This document shows positions 11,686 through 25,100 of a stretch of DNA of 64,000 bases, piece by piece. Made by a program: the position numbers and the translations under genes. The stretch's first letter is position 1; the number at the start of each line of letters is the position of its first letter. Source of the stretch: Clavaria fumosa (lineage: Eukaryota > Basidiomycota > Agaricomycetes > Agaricales > Clavariaceae); the NCBI GenBank assembly GCA_951802425.1, contig CATOQE010000001.1, forward strand, positions 62,001 through 126,000, written 5' to 3'. The notes under the pieces were generated by a model. The model was not told the origin of the DNA. It ran no database searches and worked only from the letters and a program-made list of their open reading frames with translations.

Positions 11686-14468
11686 TCAATAGGGATATGG
11701 ACATTTCCCACCCACTTCCACAGGACAAGGAGCAGACCCAAGAAGGGGCAGGGCCTAAGGAAACACCAGAAACAGAGGAAACACAGTGAGTGAACATTTT
11801 CATGGAGGACACAAGCTGATCATTCCTCAATAGAGATATTGATTTTCTTCACCCCCTGCCTCTGAATGACCCAAATGCATGGGATATAATACGCAATTTT
11901 GCAGCAGGCAATATCACACTGCCTCAGGCACAGGATCACCTACAGTTATGTCTGGGGTTGCAGTACAATGATAATGACTGGAAGCCCACTTTTGATGTGG
12001 TATTTGAAGCTGAGGAAGACACAGATGCAGCTATCAATGCAGTCAATTCATTGGCTGCAAAATACCTTCCCACTGCACTGCCTTTAACCTTCCTGAAATC
12101 TGCCTCAGCAAGTTCATCCCCAATATCATCTTTACCATCATCTCCAACTCAATCTGTGTACTTGCTTCCCACACCACCAATGTCCAGTCCCACAAGCACT
12201 TGGAAACATAGGAAATCTGCAAGAAAGTCTGGAGCAGGTCAAAGTAAGGAGTTAGGCAATAGTGTTGATGAAGAGGCCACAATGCTCTTTCCAGTTTACT
12301 ATGATATTGAAGGAGATGTGAGTCTTATTAAATAATGATGGGATATTATCTAACATTTGTTTTGAGCCTGAGGAACCAAATACCCTCATAAATGCCACAG
12401 ATAACCCTGGAGTGAGTTTTTCTCCCTGTGACTGCCAATTTCTGCTGATATGCTTTATAGTTGTCACCCCCAGTGAAGATCCAAGCATATCTTCCAGATC
12501 CTAAAGCAGCACCTATCTCTATCCACTTCCAGACATCAAAGACCACTGTGAGTTAACTGCTCATCAGGCATGTACTATTCCAACACTGGTAAATACAGGC
12601 TAGCAAAGAAACTAGGCTGTTGGTGGACATCCATGCCAGTGTTGAAGCTGGATATGTTGATGGTCACCCACCTCACCACCATGCCTCATCTCGATGCATA
12701 CCATTTGACTTGCTGAACCCACCAGTGTCAAACATCTTTGTTACAACATACATGGAATTCCTGCAGCTCTCAACTAGGACTCTCCAGGACATCTTCCGGC
12801 ATCGCCATATTCTTGTTCTCAACACACCTCTCCAAGATGAGGGGTTCTCAATTTCAACATTGAGGAACTATGCAAATATCACAAGAACAAGAAGCATGAT
12901 AGGTATGGTATGACTAATGCCATGGCCTAAATATGCTTACAAATTATACACAGATCAGTCCATCGACAGCACCAACAGTGAGCGACACTGCCATGGCACC
13001 CTGCTTGACTTCTTCCATCACAGCCAAATGCCCAACAATGGACACATCCTCAATGTTCTTGACATACCACTTGGGTTGGAGTATCGACATTGCATACCCT
13101 ACCAGTGAGTGTTCAATAAATCTGCACTGCCTGTGCTGAGACTTAATTTCCCTCACAAGTCACCTGAACTCCCACAGTATTGCATGGCAACAAACAAGAG
13201 GCACTCATGGTTTTTCTCATGCCAATCCGCCCACCGATCACCTTATATGGGCTACAGCTGCCATGAAAAATGCAATGAGCTGGATTCACATTGATGCAAA
13301 TGGTCTTGCCACTGCCATTGATGCTATCACTGGGACCAAATATTGGGTTGTTTGTCACCACCGCCACAATATGGAGTCCTGCTCAGCTGGGGATATGTCA
13401 TCACCCCTTGCCTTTTCCACCACTGAGGTGGATGATGCAGCTACCTCATGTTTTGAGCATGAGGCTGTTATCATCCAGCCAGGCACCGTCTTGTGGGTGT
13501 ACTTTTTACATTTTATTCAATTTGCTAAATGTGAAATAGCTTCATGCGACCAAATACCCCACATTATGTGCTCACAGTTGACAACTCAATTGTGCTGGGT
13601 CGTCATATGTATTGCACCTCAACTATTCGTGACTCATGCTGGGGCCACATCCACACTGGGGTGCTCTTACATGGTGTGACAAATACCAACCATTCAGAAA
13701 CTGAGGTATTGCTGTGGCGCATCTTGGCAATGGCAATTGATGAATATACCTCTCATGAATATATCCAAGATGGTCTGCCCCTAACTATTCTCCTTTCCTC
13801 TCCCCATCTGATGCAAATTGACAGTGGGTGATCATTCAATAGACCCAACCACTGCTCAAGGCCTTTTGGACCTCATTGCACTTGGAAATGTGCTTGAGCT
13901 ATGCTGGACATATGACTTGGAGATCAAGGATCAAACAAGTTTGGAAGTAGGTGCACTTCAAAACATGATGAAGGCCCAGCGCACAGCAATTTTGAAGAAG
14001 TACATGGACTTCCAGCAGTCCTTCAGCAAATCACAATGGCTCAAGATTGGAGAAGAGTTGGTGGATCCCCTATCTGCTCTATTCAACCCATCTATTGTTC
14101 ACCTTGCTGTGACGATTTGCAAGTACAAGGAGGATGAAGACTCTTCCAACCCTGGTCTCTCACAGAGTTGTCTCCATGCAAGGATGGACAAGCACTTCTG
14201 CAAGCATCATCCTAACCTCCTATTTCATTTTCGAGCAGAGATGGGCAAAGAGTTGAAAGATCTTCCCTATTGCAAAACCTTTGAGTGGACTGGGCCAGAA
14301 TTTGTTGTCATCAAGAAAACTGTGAATGATACCCAAGGCACCCGGAAGCGAATTCATTCAGAAAGTGGTGAGCATGTCCCAATCACTCCCATCAGGCATT
14401 ATTTAATATTTTCAGATGAGGAAAACAGCAAGCGGGCAAGGAGAATAGCTCTCACAGCACAGATCTAG
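9832..14468 (+). CDS. JmjC-like protein, copy B (multi-exon)
   Basis: Divergent partner of copy A. Phase-consistent first exons are 9832-9999, 10049-10648, 10804-10965 and from 11024; introns start GTGAGT. Later coding blocks are about 11958-12318, 12600-12900, 12960-13107, 13181-13495, 13541-13705 and 13826-14468. JmjC hallmarks are HIDANG (about 13290), GTKYWVV (about 13335) and RPNTPH (about 13547-13565), so the His-Asp...His ligand set is present. The linker before the domain is Ser/Pro-rich rather than the Pro/Ala/Thr and acidic linker of copy A. FPVYYDIEGD (about 12290) matches YPIYVDLEGD of copy A. No stop interrupts the conserved blocks, so it may be functional. Oxygenase activity is inferred from motifs. 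Regulation could be shared with copy A through the repeat-filled space of about 3.3 kb between the two start codons. Confidence 0.7.
11320..11880 (+). repeat. Tandem exon-intron modules inside JmjC gene B
   Basis: Four or so units of 127-141 bp repeat. Each has a short Gln/Thr/Glu-coding piece (for example NEQQTQEEETQ and EQTQEGAGPKE) followed by an intron-like piece that starts GTGAGT or a variant and ends near CACAG. The common intron core is CTAATCACACATCAATAGGGAT. The mirror image lies at about 4685-5065 in copy A. The last one or two units lie outside the perfect arm and differ between genes. Confidence 0.7.
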
Positions 14469-16705
14469 CTGTTTTACATGCCAGTTAGCAGTCCTGTACC
14501 TGGTTGTCATCGAGTATATAATACAGTTATATCTGACTTGAATATTCAAATTATGTAATACCAACTGTCCAGGCATGGGCTCATGCACACCTCATGGCCT
14601 CAGTGCTGCCTCTGAGACTTGAACATTCTTGAACCACTACTTATGACTGACAACTCACAGTTTCTATCCAGCATGCTCTTCAAGCTTTGGATACAACTTT
14701 TGGCTGCTATTGAAGGTGTAGTACACTCAAAGATGGGTGAAGCTGAACAATCATTTTTCCAACAAATCCAGGATCATGATGAAGCCTAGCAGAGGCATGA
14801 AGAAGAGGCATGCGCTGGCATTCGCTGAGTCCTGCTGCGCCAACAGCAGTGCCTGCATAAACGAGTGGTACAGCATGGGCATGTGGTGCTGGGTCACCGC
14901 CACGACCAAGAGCACATCTGCAACCTCTCGCACGAGCCGCAGCGTCTGCGCCTCGCCCTCCCAGAATGCACACAGCTTGCACTAGCACATCTTCAGCAGG
15001 CTCAGCACTGCATATGGTGTGAACACGATGTGTGTGTCTGGAGAATGCCTGAGACCCAAGCCTGTCCTGGATGATCAGCACACATGCTGTTCACGTGCTC
15101 AGAGGTTCCAGATGACGCAGGCAGGCTTCAGGTGAGCTGCTCCTTATCATACATCAATACATTTTGATAGAAAGCAATAAATATTCATATCTGCATACTT
15201 TGGAACCTACCTGACCTGCAGAAGGTTCCTTTGTCCTTTGTTTTGGTGTTGATGTTGAGCAGAAGGGGTTACCAAATGGCCATGCTGCTCATTACCACTT
15301 GCGCTTTTGATGCACATCCAAATGCATGGCACATGCACACAACTTGTATGCCACTTGAAGGCTGTGTGGTTGCTGATGAGGCCTGATTAGACAATGGATA
15401 AGTCACACAGGTGGTTGAGGGAAAGTGATGGCTGTCATGCCTGAACACCATAGCAGACAATTTTGATACCAAAATATTATATTATATTATATGTCACAAG
15501 TGGTCACACAAGGCACAATAACAGAACAACTACAAGAACAGCTACAAGAACAGCACACATTTTCACATAAAAGAACAGTTAGATCTGTGCCATGTCTATA
15601 AGATCCATTCCCTACAGTGTAATACTCTTCCTTTGACCAAGGATTCTCCTGAAGTGCATTTTGGCTGCTGTGTGTATGGCTCATACTTGTTACAGTCATG
15701 CTACCAGATATTATACCAGATATTATGTGCAAATGCTAAAATTTTTATACTGGGTTGTCTCAAAAGTTGCCCTGCAGTGAGACAAAGTGTGAGACATAAG
15801 GTAATCACACAAACCTAGTAGCTGAAAGACTGATAATAGTGGTTGAAGCCTTGACAATAGTAGGCAGCCATTATGGAGGTATGAGGTTGGAGTTAGTGAT
15901 GATCTTGTTGATGCCACCAATTCACATATAGTCCTAGCTGATATTGGAGATTGACCATAATATTCAAGCAGGCTGATATTCCCAAAACCCTATCAATGAT
16001 GTCATCACAGGTCAGCCAACATGAAGGTCAGGATACAGGATTTGGCACACTGGGATCAGGCTGATTTGATAATGCAACACCAATACATAGGTCTTGGCCA
16101 ATGTTCAAGCCAGTAGATTGTGCAGATTTAATCTTGAGCCAACATTATATCTTTGTTCCATGCATCTCTGGTAGCTATGGTTTTATCAACAGGTGCCAAT
16201 ACTACAATCTTGATTGGGCCATAAAGAAAAGTTCACCACCATGTGACTTCAAATTGTTTTTGACTCACCTGAGTTCTTGGCCATTAATTTGCCTCACTTC
16301 CATTGAACTCTGCTACCCAACCCTGTTGCACAAGGTGAGTTGCTACTAATCTCTTGTGCACCCTTGAGCTATGATTTGGCCAAGGGTTGACACTACAGCC
16401 CTTGTCCTCACTAGTTGCAAGGCTGTTTGACTCAGAGTGAGGACACAATAGATTGCAAAACATGGTGATATATTGAGGAGTCACAAGAGTGTAATACAGG
16501 AGCACTGCAGAGGGCATAAGGGTTATGTACCAGGAGGAAGAGCCCAGAGTAAATGCATGTGCTAGAGTGAAGCAAGACTCTAGGACTAGCACACAGTCAT
16601 GGATGCATGACTGTTGGCAAGTGTTGATGTCTTTCTCATGCATCATGGTTGGGTGACCATGACTCTCAGTTGGTGACTGGCACAACACTGGTGGAAATTG
16701 CCCAT
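14469..16705. other. Intergenic region, no clear gene
   Basis: The 3' flank of JmjC B is followed by AT-rich DNA. A GC-richer island at about 14740-15080 keeps frames open on both strands (for example a hydrophobic minus-strand frame at 14751-14933) and may be a gene remnant, but I recognise no domain. A small TATTA microsatellite lies at 15472-15492. The rest shows nothing I can name. Confidence 0.5.
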
Positions 16706-16942
16706 CCCTACATTGTGTGTGGGAAATTGCAGGGGTGGTCATGTGTCCCTACATTGTGTGTGGGAAATTGCAGGGGTGGTCATGTGTCCCTACATGGTGT
16801 GTGGGAAATTGCAGGGGTGGTCATGTGTCCCTACATGGTGTGTGGGAAATTGCAGGGGTGGTCATGTGTCCCTACATGGTGTGTGGAAAATTGCAGGGGT
16901 GGTCATGTGTCCCTACATGGTGCGTGGAAAATTGCAGGGGTG
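16706..16942 (+). repeat. 41-bp minisatellite, about 5.8 copies
   Basis: Copies start at 16706, 16747, 16788, 16829, 16870 and 16911, an exact 41-bp period with few substitutions (core GGGAAATTGCAGGGGTGGTC). Since 41 is not a multiple of 3, all three frames stay open and show the same peptide shifted. These are repeat artefacts, not proteins. Confidence 0.97.
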
Positions 16943-17080
16943 GGTATAAATTTCCATATTTGCATGGAATGTTGATGCTAATTTGTGTGATGCATGTTTG
17001 ACCTCACAAAGCTTGCCACATCATTGCTGCCATTGCCACACACAACCCCATCCTCACAGGCTTCATCTGCTAAGGGGACT

Positions 17081-20000
17081 ATGGTGAGTCACCCAATTAT
17101 CCAAGATTCAACATAGTCTAATGACAGAACACAGGCCAGCCCCAATCGTTACAAAGATCTGTTTGCAAATGCTCACACTGAGACCCAACGCCATCTTGCC
17201 AGCACTTTTGTGGGATATTACTCTATTGACTTGCTTGAGTCACCTTACTCTTTCACCTGGGGCACTTACAATGACCGGCCACTGAATGATGAGAAGGTTG
17301 ATGAACTTGTTCAATGCTATTTCACAGAAGGCCTGCTTCACTGCGAACGTGACAGTGCTCTGCCAGTTGGGTTGAAGCCTGAATGGATTGATGATGTATC
17401 ACCACTTGCAGACATTGATGGATGCACCATTGAAGAAGTACCCAACTTGCAACTCAATCAACTTGGCATTGATGCAGTGAACAAGGGTGAAGCCGAAATT
17501 TTTGGAGGGAACCACCGCCGACATGCCCTGAAAAAGTTCATTGCTGAACTCGAAGAAAAGCTGAACATCCTACGGGCAGACTTGGAAAACACGAAGGAGG
17601 CTGACAAATTGAAACAAGACATTACGACACTTGAGGAGTCTATTCAGAAGGCAAAGCGTTGGGCAATTGCAGTTTGGGATATAGGTAATGTCTATTATTC
17701 ACAAATTTTTGACTGATTTAAATTAAATATTCAAAGGAAAACTCTTCATGTTGCCAGACAAAGGTCTGGCCTGCATGCGTCTCCTAGCTCGCAACCAGGC
17801 AAAATTTGTTTTTGGTGAAACCCCTGAGGAACGTATTGTTGAAAAGGTTCGGGATATCATCATGGCTGATGATGAGGATGAGAAGGTCTATCAAGCAGCT
17901 GTGGATGATGGCCTTGATGTCATTCGTAGCACCGAGAAAAAGGATCAAGCTATCACTTCAATCCGTCGGTGGGCAACCGATACATCCAGCGTATACTCAC
18001 GAATCTTTGCAACCAATGATGGGATTGCATTTCTGACAATGATACTATCACTTGGCAAACACTTCCGTGATGCTCCTTTCCTCAAAATAAGCTGGATGGC
18101 AGACACTTTATCTGGCACCCATGGCGGTGTGAGTATCCAGGCTCATTTGATTTTATTATTGTCTTTTCATTTTGTTTTAGCTCCTTAGTGCAATAGTCAA
18201 TATGGCAGCCAGCAATCTATTTTGCATGGTTGGTGATGGTGAATTTCCTTCACTCCAGGAAGTTCAGACTCTCCTTGCACAATGGGCAGACTGGGACCCT
18301 ACCATTGAAAACCCTGACCTCAAAGCTGCAATAACCAAAGTTGAGAAGCAGGCAGTTGGAGTGGCCAATACTCAGAAAATGCGTGCCAGATGGCATGGAC
18401 CACTTCTGGACAGGATTGATGATGCGTTCAGGGATCGCCTATTGGGCTGCCCACCCAACATGTGGAGCCAGGACTGGACAACTGCCTTTCGGCTTTATGC
18501 CCAAGATGTAGTGCGTCTTTGCCAAGAGGAAACACGCAGAAGACATGCAGCAAAGCTTGATTTTTGCAGGACATTTCCAGCACGTGTTGCTTGGAAGCTT
18601 TGCTACCCAGGGTCCTCAAGATACGCACAACTGCCAATTCCCACCACATCATTTATTGTCTGGATAGATCGGTCACTCAAACGTGTAGGCACAGCACTTG
18701 AGGAAGTGAGTTCATTATTCCACACTCTTAATTGGCTGCCACTTCATATTGTGGGTTTGACTTGGGATCATGGCCCTGCACTTTGTTGGCCTATGAAGTG
18801 TGGTTTGCCTTGGGGTCATGACCCTGCACTTCATAGGCCAACAAGGTGTGGGCCCAAGTAAAACCCACTATGGAGTGCAGACCTGACCTATACTAACATC
18901 TGCATCACATCTACATCATTGACTCCACTTTTGCAGATCTTATTCTGGATTGATCCCATAGCAAGTTACTCAGCAATTTTTGCAAAAGTCACCAAATCTC
19001 GCGATGTGTCTTCCTCTATTCTTGCTGCACTTGCTAAGGATCCACTCATCCAAGAACATAATGAGGCTCATGACTTTGTGTGTTTTCTTGAATTATTTAT
19101 CAACTTAACCATTTTGATTCTGCCATGTTAGTTTATCAAGACCATCTTGCAGCACCTATCCACCCATATGATTGACATGAGCTATGATGTCTCTGCTGCT
19201 TGGTCAAAGTTACCTATCTCCCACCCGAAGTCTGGCGCCGAGCTTGAAGCTATATTTCCTACAGGCGTGCTACATGCCAAACGACGTGGCGACTCAGTGA
19301 AGGATATCCACCCCTACTTGGACAAGCTGGGCTTGAAACCCAGTGGTGTGTTTGACACTGTTGATCAACTATTGGAGTTTGTCAAGAGGAAGTCAGACTG
19401 GTCAATTGAAGATCGTGTTGATGCAGACTTTACAAAGCGGGCCCTTGTTGCAACTGCCTTTCCAATTGACCCCTCTGACTCTCATGCCCTCCGCCGTGAC
19501 TATGGACGAGTTGTGCTCTCAGCAATGCTTGAAAGCTACCTTGCTTTACACTACCGCCCAGACATACTCAAGGGTGCTGCAGGACATGTCCGACAATCCC
19601 TCAACAATATTTTTTCCTCAGTTTCCTGTGAACATAATGTCTTGGTCAGCCCAGGGAAATTTAAGGCTGTAAAGGAATGGAAATGGGTTGATGGTTTGGT
19701 AGTGCAAGATGTACTGAACACGATTACACCCTCTCAACAGCGTCAAGATGCCCGACAAACTGCTGACAAATTCCACTCTCACCAAGCTGCAGTCCAGAAA
19801 TTCATCTCAAGTATTGAGAGGTCTGAAGTTGCTAAGCTGAGGGGTGGGGTGAAAGGTAGGGGAGCCATTGCAAGTGAGGTTGCCATTGCCATTGATGGTC
19901 TCATCAATGTAAGTTTCATTTGCAGAATTCTAGTATTTCATAACTAAATGATTTTGCAATTGCAATCATCAGGCCTTGCAGCACAATTCAGCCCGTCAGC

Positions 20001-21592
20001 GTCACTTTTCTGTCAGTCCTCATGAACCTTTCATCTTTGATGAAAAACAAGATTCGTGGTCCCTCAAACGACTTCCGTCTATAAGCCATGAAGAGCACAA
20101 GGAGATGACTTCGGTAAAATTTTATTCAAATTATTTATTGTTTATTATTGCACCCACTTCCCATACTCATGAATTGAACAGCGCAAAGGCAAACAGCCTG
20201 CAAAGGCCCTGGAACCACCTCAGATCACAGTGACAGAAGAAGACGATGACAATGAGCCAATGATGGCAAAGGTGGATACTGACTACCAGTCATCAAGTAG
20301 GAACAGGGAGAGGGCGAGGGCAAGAGTAATTTCAAATTTTATCCCAGCTGATCCATGACTGATTGATAAGATATTATTAAAGACTAAGGCTCATCCTCAA
20401 TCCAGATTGAGAGGCACTCCTAGTCACACTGCAAAGGCGATGCTGAAGCCGGTTGCACACACAAGTAATGAGGAGTCAGATGTCACTGAAGATGACGATG
20501 AGGCAGAGAAACATGTATGTCATTCTGCTCAAGTTTTGATATAAATTCCTCAAGCTCGACAATGCAAGCAACTTGACCCAGTTGTGCCCACCTCATCCCT
20601 GCCAATTCCAGATTTGTCCCTGCCAAATCCGACCTCATCATCACTGATTCCAGCTTCATCTTCTCAAATCTCAATGGAAAGGTTGAAGATTACATCAGGT
20701 AGGTACCAATATTCAGCTACAGTTTATGGTTTGCAGATCCCTTTCGTGCTCACCCGCACATCAACTGGCTATGGTTCGCGGGTCCTTCGTTTCCTTGCAC
20801 CCACTTTAGCTTCTCACCTTTTCTCTGTTCACCCACACACCGACTGGCTGTGATTTGCGGGTCCCTTTTTTCTGGCTCCCACTCTGGCTACAGTTTGCTG
20901 CTCACCCGCACACCGACTGGCTACGATTTGCGGGTTGCCCTCTTTATCCTTTAATTCTGTTATTATGGCCCTCAGCAAACTGATTCTTTCTCAACTACAG
21001 CAATGGAAACAAGTGAATTGTCTTCAGGTGAGATTTTTTGTTTTCCTCGGCAATGAATTGAGCCATGAATTCTTGCATGAGTGCCAGATGATGATGACTC
21101 TCCAATGGAGCAAGGTGAGTGCTTTGCTGTTCAACATTTCTTTGGATTAACTTATTACTATAGATAATGATGATATCATCGGTGATGTTACTTTGAAGGA
21201 TAAACAGAGAGCATTGCTGCCACCTTGTGAGTACAAATTACCACTATGATTGTTATTGCTCCTGTGGACCTGTGGATATTTCAGGTGAGGTTGGGAGTCC
21301 AATGAAGAAGCCGACAACAGCATCAAAGTCTCATCAGAAAACAAAGGGTCAGAATTTGCTATGTTTGCTCTATTCATGTTACAATAACCAATCCGATTGC
21401 TTATTCAGGCGCGAATATCTCTGCACCTGAGACCTCTGATGCATCACGAAAGGCAAAGCGCAAGAATGTGTCAAACTCTCGTGAGTTCTAGTCATCTTCT
21501 TTGGGCCTTGCTTGATACTGAGCCACATCCCAGCTCCAACAGCGAAGAAGAGCAACACCCGCAGGCTGACAAAGAAGAGAGATCACCTGTGA
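17081..21592 (+). CDS. ParB-like N-terminal domain protein, multi-exon
   Basis: Intact-looking gene. Phase-consistent exons are 17081-17083 (ATG alone), 17135-17684, 17737-18128, 18181-18705, 18937-19077, 19132-19908, 19973-20113 and from 20182, followed by several short 3' exons ending near 21592. The frame is also open upstream to an ATG at 16994, an alternative start. The N-terminal region resembles the ParB/Srx fold: DRPLNDEKVDELVQ, then EGLL, then GGNHRRHALKKF, the Gly-Gly-x-His-Arg-x-x-Ala signature found in ParB N-domains (CTPase, nuclease or DNA-binding relatives). A charged, probably coiled-coil segment follows (AELEEKLNILRADLENTKE). The long middle region is unrecognised. The tail alternates acidic (TEEDDDNE) and basic (TAKKSNTRRLTKKRD) stretches, suggesting a nuclear protein. 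The gene at 22197 follows in the same direction after 0.6 kb. Confidence 0.7.
18751..18868. mobile_element. 118-bp MITE-like hairpin in an intron
   Basis: It lies inside the 231-bp intron 18706-18936 of the ParB-like gene. The ends are inverted (GTGGGTTTGACTTGGG against the complement of CCCAAGTAAAACCCAC). An inner perfect 18-bp inverted repeat, TTGTTGGCCTATGAAGTG and CACTTCATAGGCCAACAA, closes the hairpin. The flanks TAT...TAT suggest a short TA-type target duplication. Removing it would leave an intron nearer the usual size. Confidence 0.75.
20735..20945. repeat. GC-rich hairpin repeats in the 3' part of the ParB-like gene
   Basis: Three imperfect copies of CACCCGCACACCGACTGGCT followed by GATTTGCGGGT. 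Each can fold, as CCCGCA pairs with TGCGGG. They lie in a probable intron and share the stem with the hairpins at 23271-23600, 25474-25583 and 27590-27650. Confidence 0.7.
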
Positions 21593-22196
21593 TATAGTTG
21601 TTTGTTGTTTGTTTACCAAGCCCATGTCCCCTTCGTATGCTCAGCTGTGCTTTCTGAAGCTGTCTGTCCATTTGTTGCTTCTTGCCTCCTGTACCCATGC
21701 CATCCCAAATGTGTCCGCCCTTCTTGGATATGGTTCCCTGTTTTTCTCAATTTGAACAAGTTGAATGAACTTGGATTGATTGATATTGATTGACAGACGT
21801 TTAACTGATGGACACAAAAATGGTTTCAGTTGCAAAATTGTAAAGATGACAAATGAGATTTGGGTAGGGCATGCCCACCAGGACATATCAGTCAGAAATT
21901 AGAAGTAGCACATGGAGGAGCAGGTAGTGATGCCGAAGTCCAGCTCAGTCCAGTTCATTACCAAACTGAGTTTGAACTTTTAATTAATTAATTTTGAAAA
22001 ATTGATGGTCTAACCATAAAAGTACTCCATAGAATTCCACAAGGAAAACTCAGGGTGTAGCCCGGAAAAATCAGACCATGTAATTTAAGAATTCTGATCT
22101 TAGTTTCTAGTGCACTTTTCTCATCAGGGTCCATATAAAGCCTTCAAATATAAGAAAGACTTTCCACACGACTCCTGAATCCCTCCACCTTGCATC
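21593..22196. other. Intergenic spacer with hAT-MITE fragment
   Basis: At 21925 the string TAGTGATGCCGAAGTCCAGC, followed by TCAGTCCAGTTC, matches the left end of the MITE at 32242. The right end is missing, so it is a truncated copy. The rest is probably the 3' flank of one gene and the promoter of the next. Confidence 0.55.
22131..22140 (+). promoter_or_regulatory. TATA-like element before the 22197 gene
   Basis: CCATATAAAG lies 57 bp before the proposed ATG and is followed by a pyrimidine-rich stretch ending CATCATG. Position and sequence fit a core promoter. There is no other support. Confidence 0.4.
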
Positions 22197-25100
22197 ATGC
22201 CACCGAACGATGCCCCTCCTGCTATTGACACTTCAGAGTCTGAGGTTGAAGTTGAAGCCAACCAGGACATCAATGAGATCCCTGATCACGTGATGTATCC
22301 ATCAGAGTATGTCATACAATCAGTCCCACAATTTCTTTAGTTATTAAGTCACTGACTTATGTGGAGAAGTCCTGGCGAAAGTGAATGTGAGGAGCAAAAT
22401 GCTCCACTTGACATTGCTGCTGTCAGCCAGGCACTGCAAGCAGATGATGGCCTTGACCAAGAAACGATCCTGCGAGCGCTGCGTTCTGTGGATGCCATTC
22501 TTCCATCTTCAGAACAAGACGAATATGAAAGAAAGAAAGTGCACACCATCCCTCTTTCAAAATATCAGACCATTTACGAGAAGAAAAATGCCCGAAATGC
22601 AATCGCCCTCTTACAGAACCGGTGCCAGGTCTTGATTGATGTCAACTTGAAGATTCCAGTTGATGAAGATGCCCTTCTCTGGGACTGCTCTAGGCACCGA
22701 CTTGACTTCATGCTTGCTGTTTCAAACACACCTGGACTATGGGCAGTGATCCCAAATGTTGAAAGTGATCATACTTTCTCATTTGAACTTGATCTGCATG
22801 CTCCTTATCGAGACTTCAAAACAAAGTTTGCAAACCTTGGGTACAACCCAGCTGGGCGACTCCTGCATATTGGTCGTTGCAGAAATGAAAACGTATATCT
22901 GGCTATGTGTCCGAAGGGTATAGTTGATGGGACAGCAGAAGACAATGTGTCAAGCTTTTGCACTGGAGACAATACCCGTCTTTCCTCAAAGCATTACCGA
23001 ATGATAGTGATGCTCTTTGCTACTATTCTAGCCAAGATATCTGGACGATCCTTCGACTGCTTTAACCCTTATGGAATCAACATTGGGTCTGGGGAACCGG
23101 GTTTCGACGAAGTGACAAACATCATGTACGTTCTCTTCACTCCAGACCCTATTTTTCTACAACCATATCTTCTGGCCTATTATTGTCGGCTCAAATGGGT
23201 AGTTATTGTGAGCGAGTGCTGTGTGGGCAGGATTTTTCCATACACCATTGCTTACAATGATGAGGGTCTGTATCCTGCCCGCATAGCATTGGCCCACGAT
23301 GTGCGGGCAAGATTCCAGCTCATTGACATTGTAGGGACTGTATCCTGCCCGCATAGCGTTGGCCTACGATTTGCGGGCAAGACTCCAGCTCACCCATATT
23401 TATTGCTTGCCAATGCTGACTGGGATGCTCTGTGCCCGCTCATCGTGAGCCAACGCTATGCGGGCGGCATTCAGCCCCACTTTATCAATGTGAGCCGACA
23501 CTGTGGGCACTGAAACATTCTGCCCGCAAAGCACTGTCTCACAATGTGCAGGCTGCCCGCCTAACATTGGCAAGCGATATGCGGAACGCTTGTTAAAAAT
23601 TTCAATCATCCATCATTAACTTTCTTTGTTTCAGGGAGCAGCCAAAAATACAACTTCGACTTGAAGATCTCCTGTTCCTCAATGAGCGGCTCATCAAGGA
23701 ATATTCCAAATTTGTGGAGAACTCCCCTCCTGAATGGAGATCAGATGGCTTCTTGCAGTCACACCTGCCCTGTTCTGTAACGTCAATCTTTGGGCAAGAC
23801 CAACTTATATGTCAGCAACACACACTTGACACAGAGGGTGGCAGGTGGAACTCAGAAAGACACTATGACAAGGTGGACTATGTGATGTTTGCTTTGGTCA
23901 CTGACATCAGGTGTGTTTGTGATCAGCCGTGAAGGGATTATTGATCATTTCCAACTATTTTTTGTTTCGCAGTGCTCAGCAAGTTGTTGGCTGGGATCCA
24001 ACCCCCATCGAGGAACTGCAAGACAACTATGATTATCATCACGGATCTGTGTTTGATCACTGGGATCCCAACCACAGACAGGAAGTCAACCTTCTGGATA
24101 CTCCTCTTTTGGATGAGATGGGGCATGAAATCAGGCTATATGACTCTTCAGGGCTCAAGATACCTCGGCGTGAAGCTTTTGTTGACGAGGATGAGGATCC
24201 TTGTGGTGTTCTCGTCAACCTTAGGACTATCGAGTCACTCTTCATCTATGGGAGTGACAGCATCGAGCTCATGTATAGGTCAGAGGGTGAGGATGCAGAT
24301 GTTGATGATGGTGGATCCAAGCCCACCGAAGTCAAGGTTTTCCCCCAGGCCTTCCTCCGTGATTTTGGACACATTCAGGCCAATGGGGTCATGCCTGCCT
24401 TTAACCAAACAATCAAGGAGGTCAACGTCTACATGGGAAGACGTACCATGGGTGGCACTGAATCTGATGACCAAAGTGACACTGAAGTCGAACAAGCTCT
24501 GAATCCATCTAGCAAAGTTCTCACTGCTGTGGCATCTCAAGCATACAACGAACTGAGCCATCGTGCTGCCCACTGTGCAGGTGGACATGATGTCCAGAAA
24601 GGTTACATCACTGCTGCTTTATCAGGTGCTTATTCCGCCACTGCAAAGGCCAAGCGCATTGCAATGAAGAAACAACAACATTGTGCAAGTGCCCTCCCAT
24701 TCGACCGGTTCAAGCACAAAATCAATGTTCCAGGCTGTCCCCGAGCACTCAGAATGGAGCAGGTTTTCCGTGTTGACCTTCGAAAAATTCATTCATCCAA
24801 ACGAAATGGAAGGCAAGCCCAGGTTTACACTCCTCAATTGCAGCCTTGTATATTAATGTTCTTCTGTAACAGAGAACTCTTCCACAACATTATTACACCA
24901 CTCACTGGTGCCTGGTCCCGACCAGAGGTTTTTGAACAGCTGAAACAACATTTACTAGTTTTGAGACCTGAGGTATAAACACCACATTGTTCAGACCGTC
25001 TAATGTGAAAGTCTAATTCTGAACTCAATTTTGTCAGGTATTTCCAAACCTCTATAAATGGACCACCTATGGCATCTGTCACCTCCTCGAGACTATCTGG

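Noticed and set aside
14707..15081. 124-codon minus-strand frame as a gene
   Set aside because: Ala/Arg/Gly-rich from local GC content, alternative frames equally open, no recognisable domain.
16649..17001. Three overlapping frames of 83-108 codons
   Set aside because: The 41-bp period keeps all three frames open with the same peptide; a repeat artefact.
24823..24872. A 50-bp intron in the 22197 gene
   Set aside because: Splice-like ends exist, but removal shifts the frame into an early stop while the unspliced frame stays open, so it was kept as coding.
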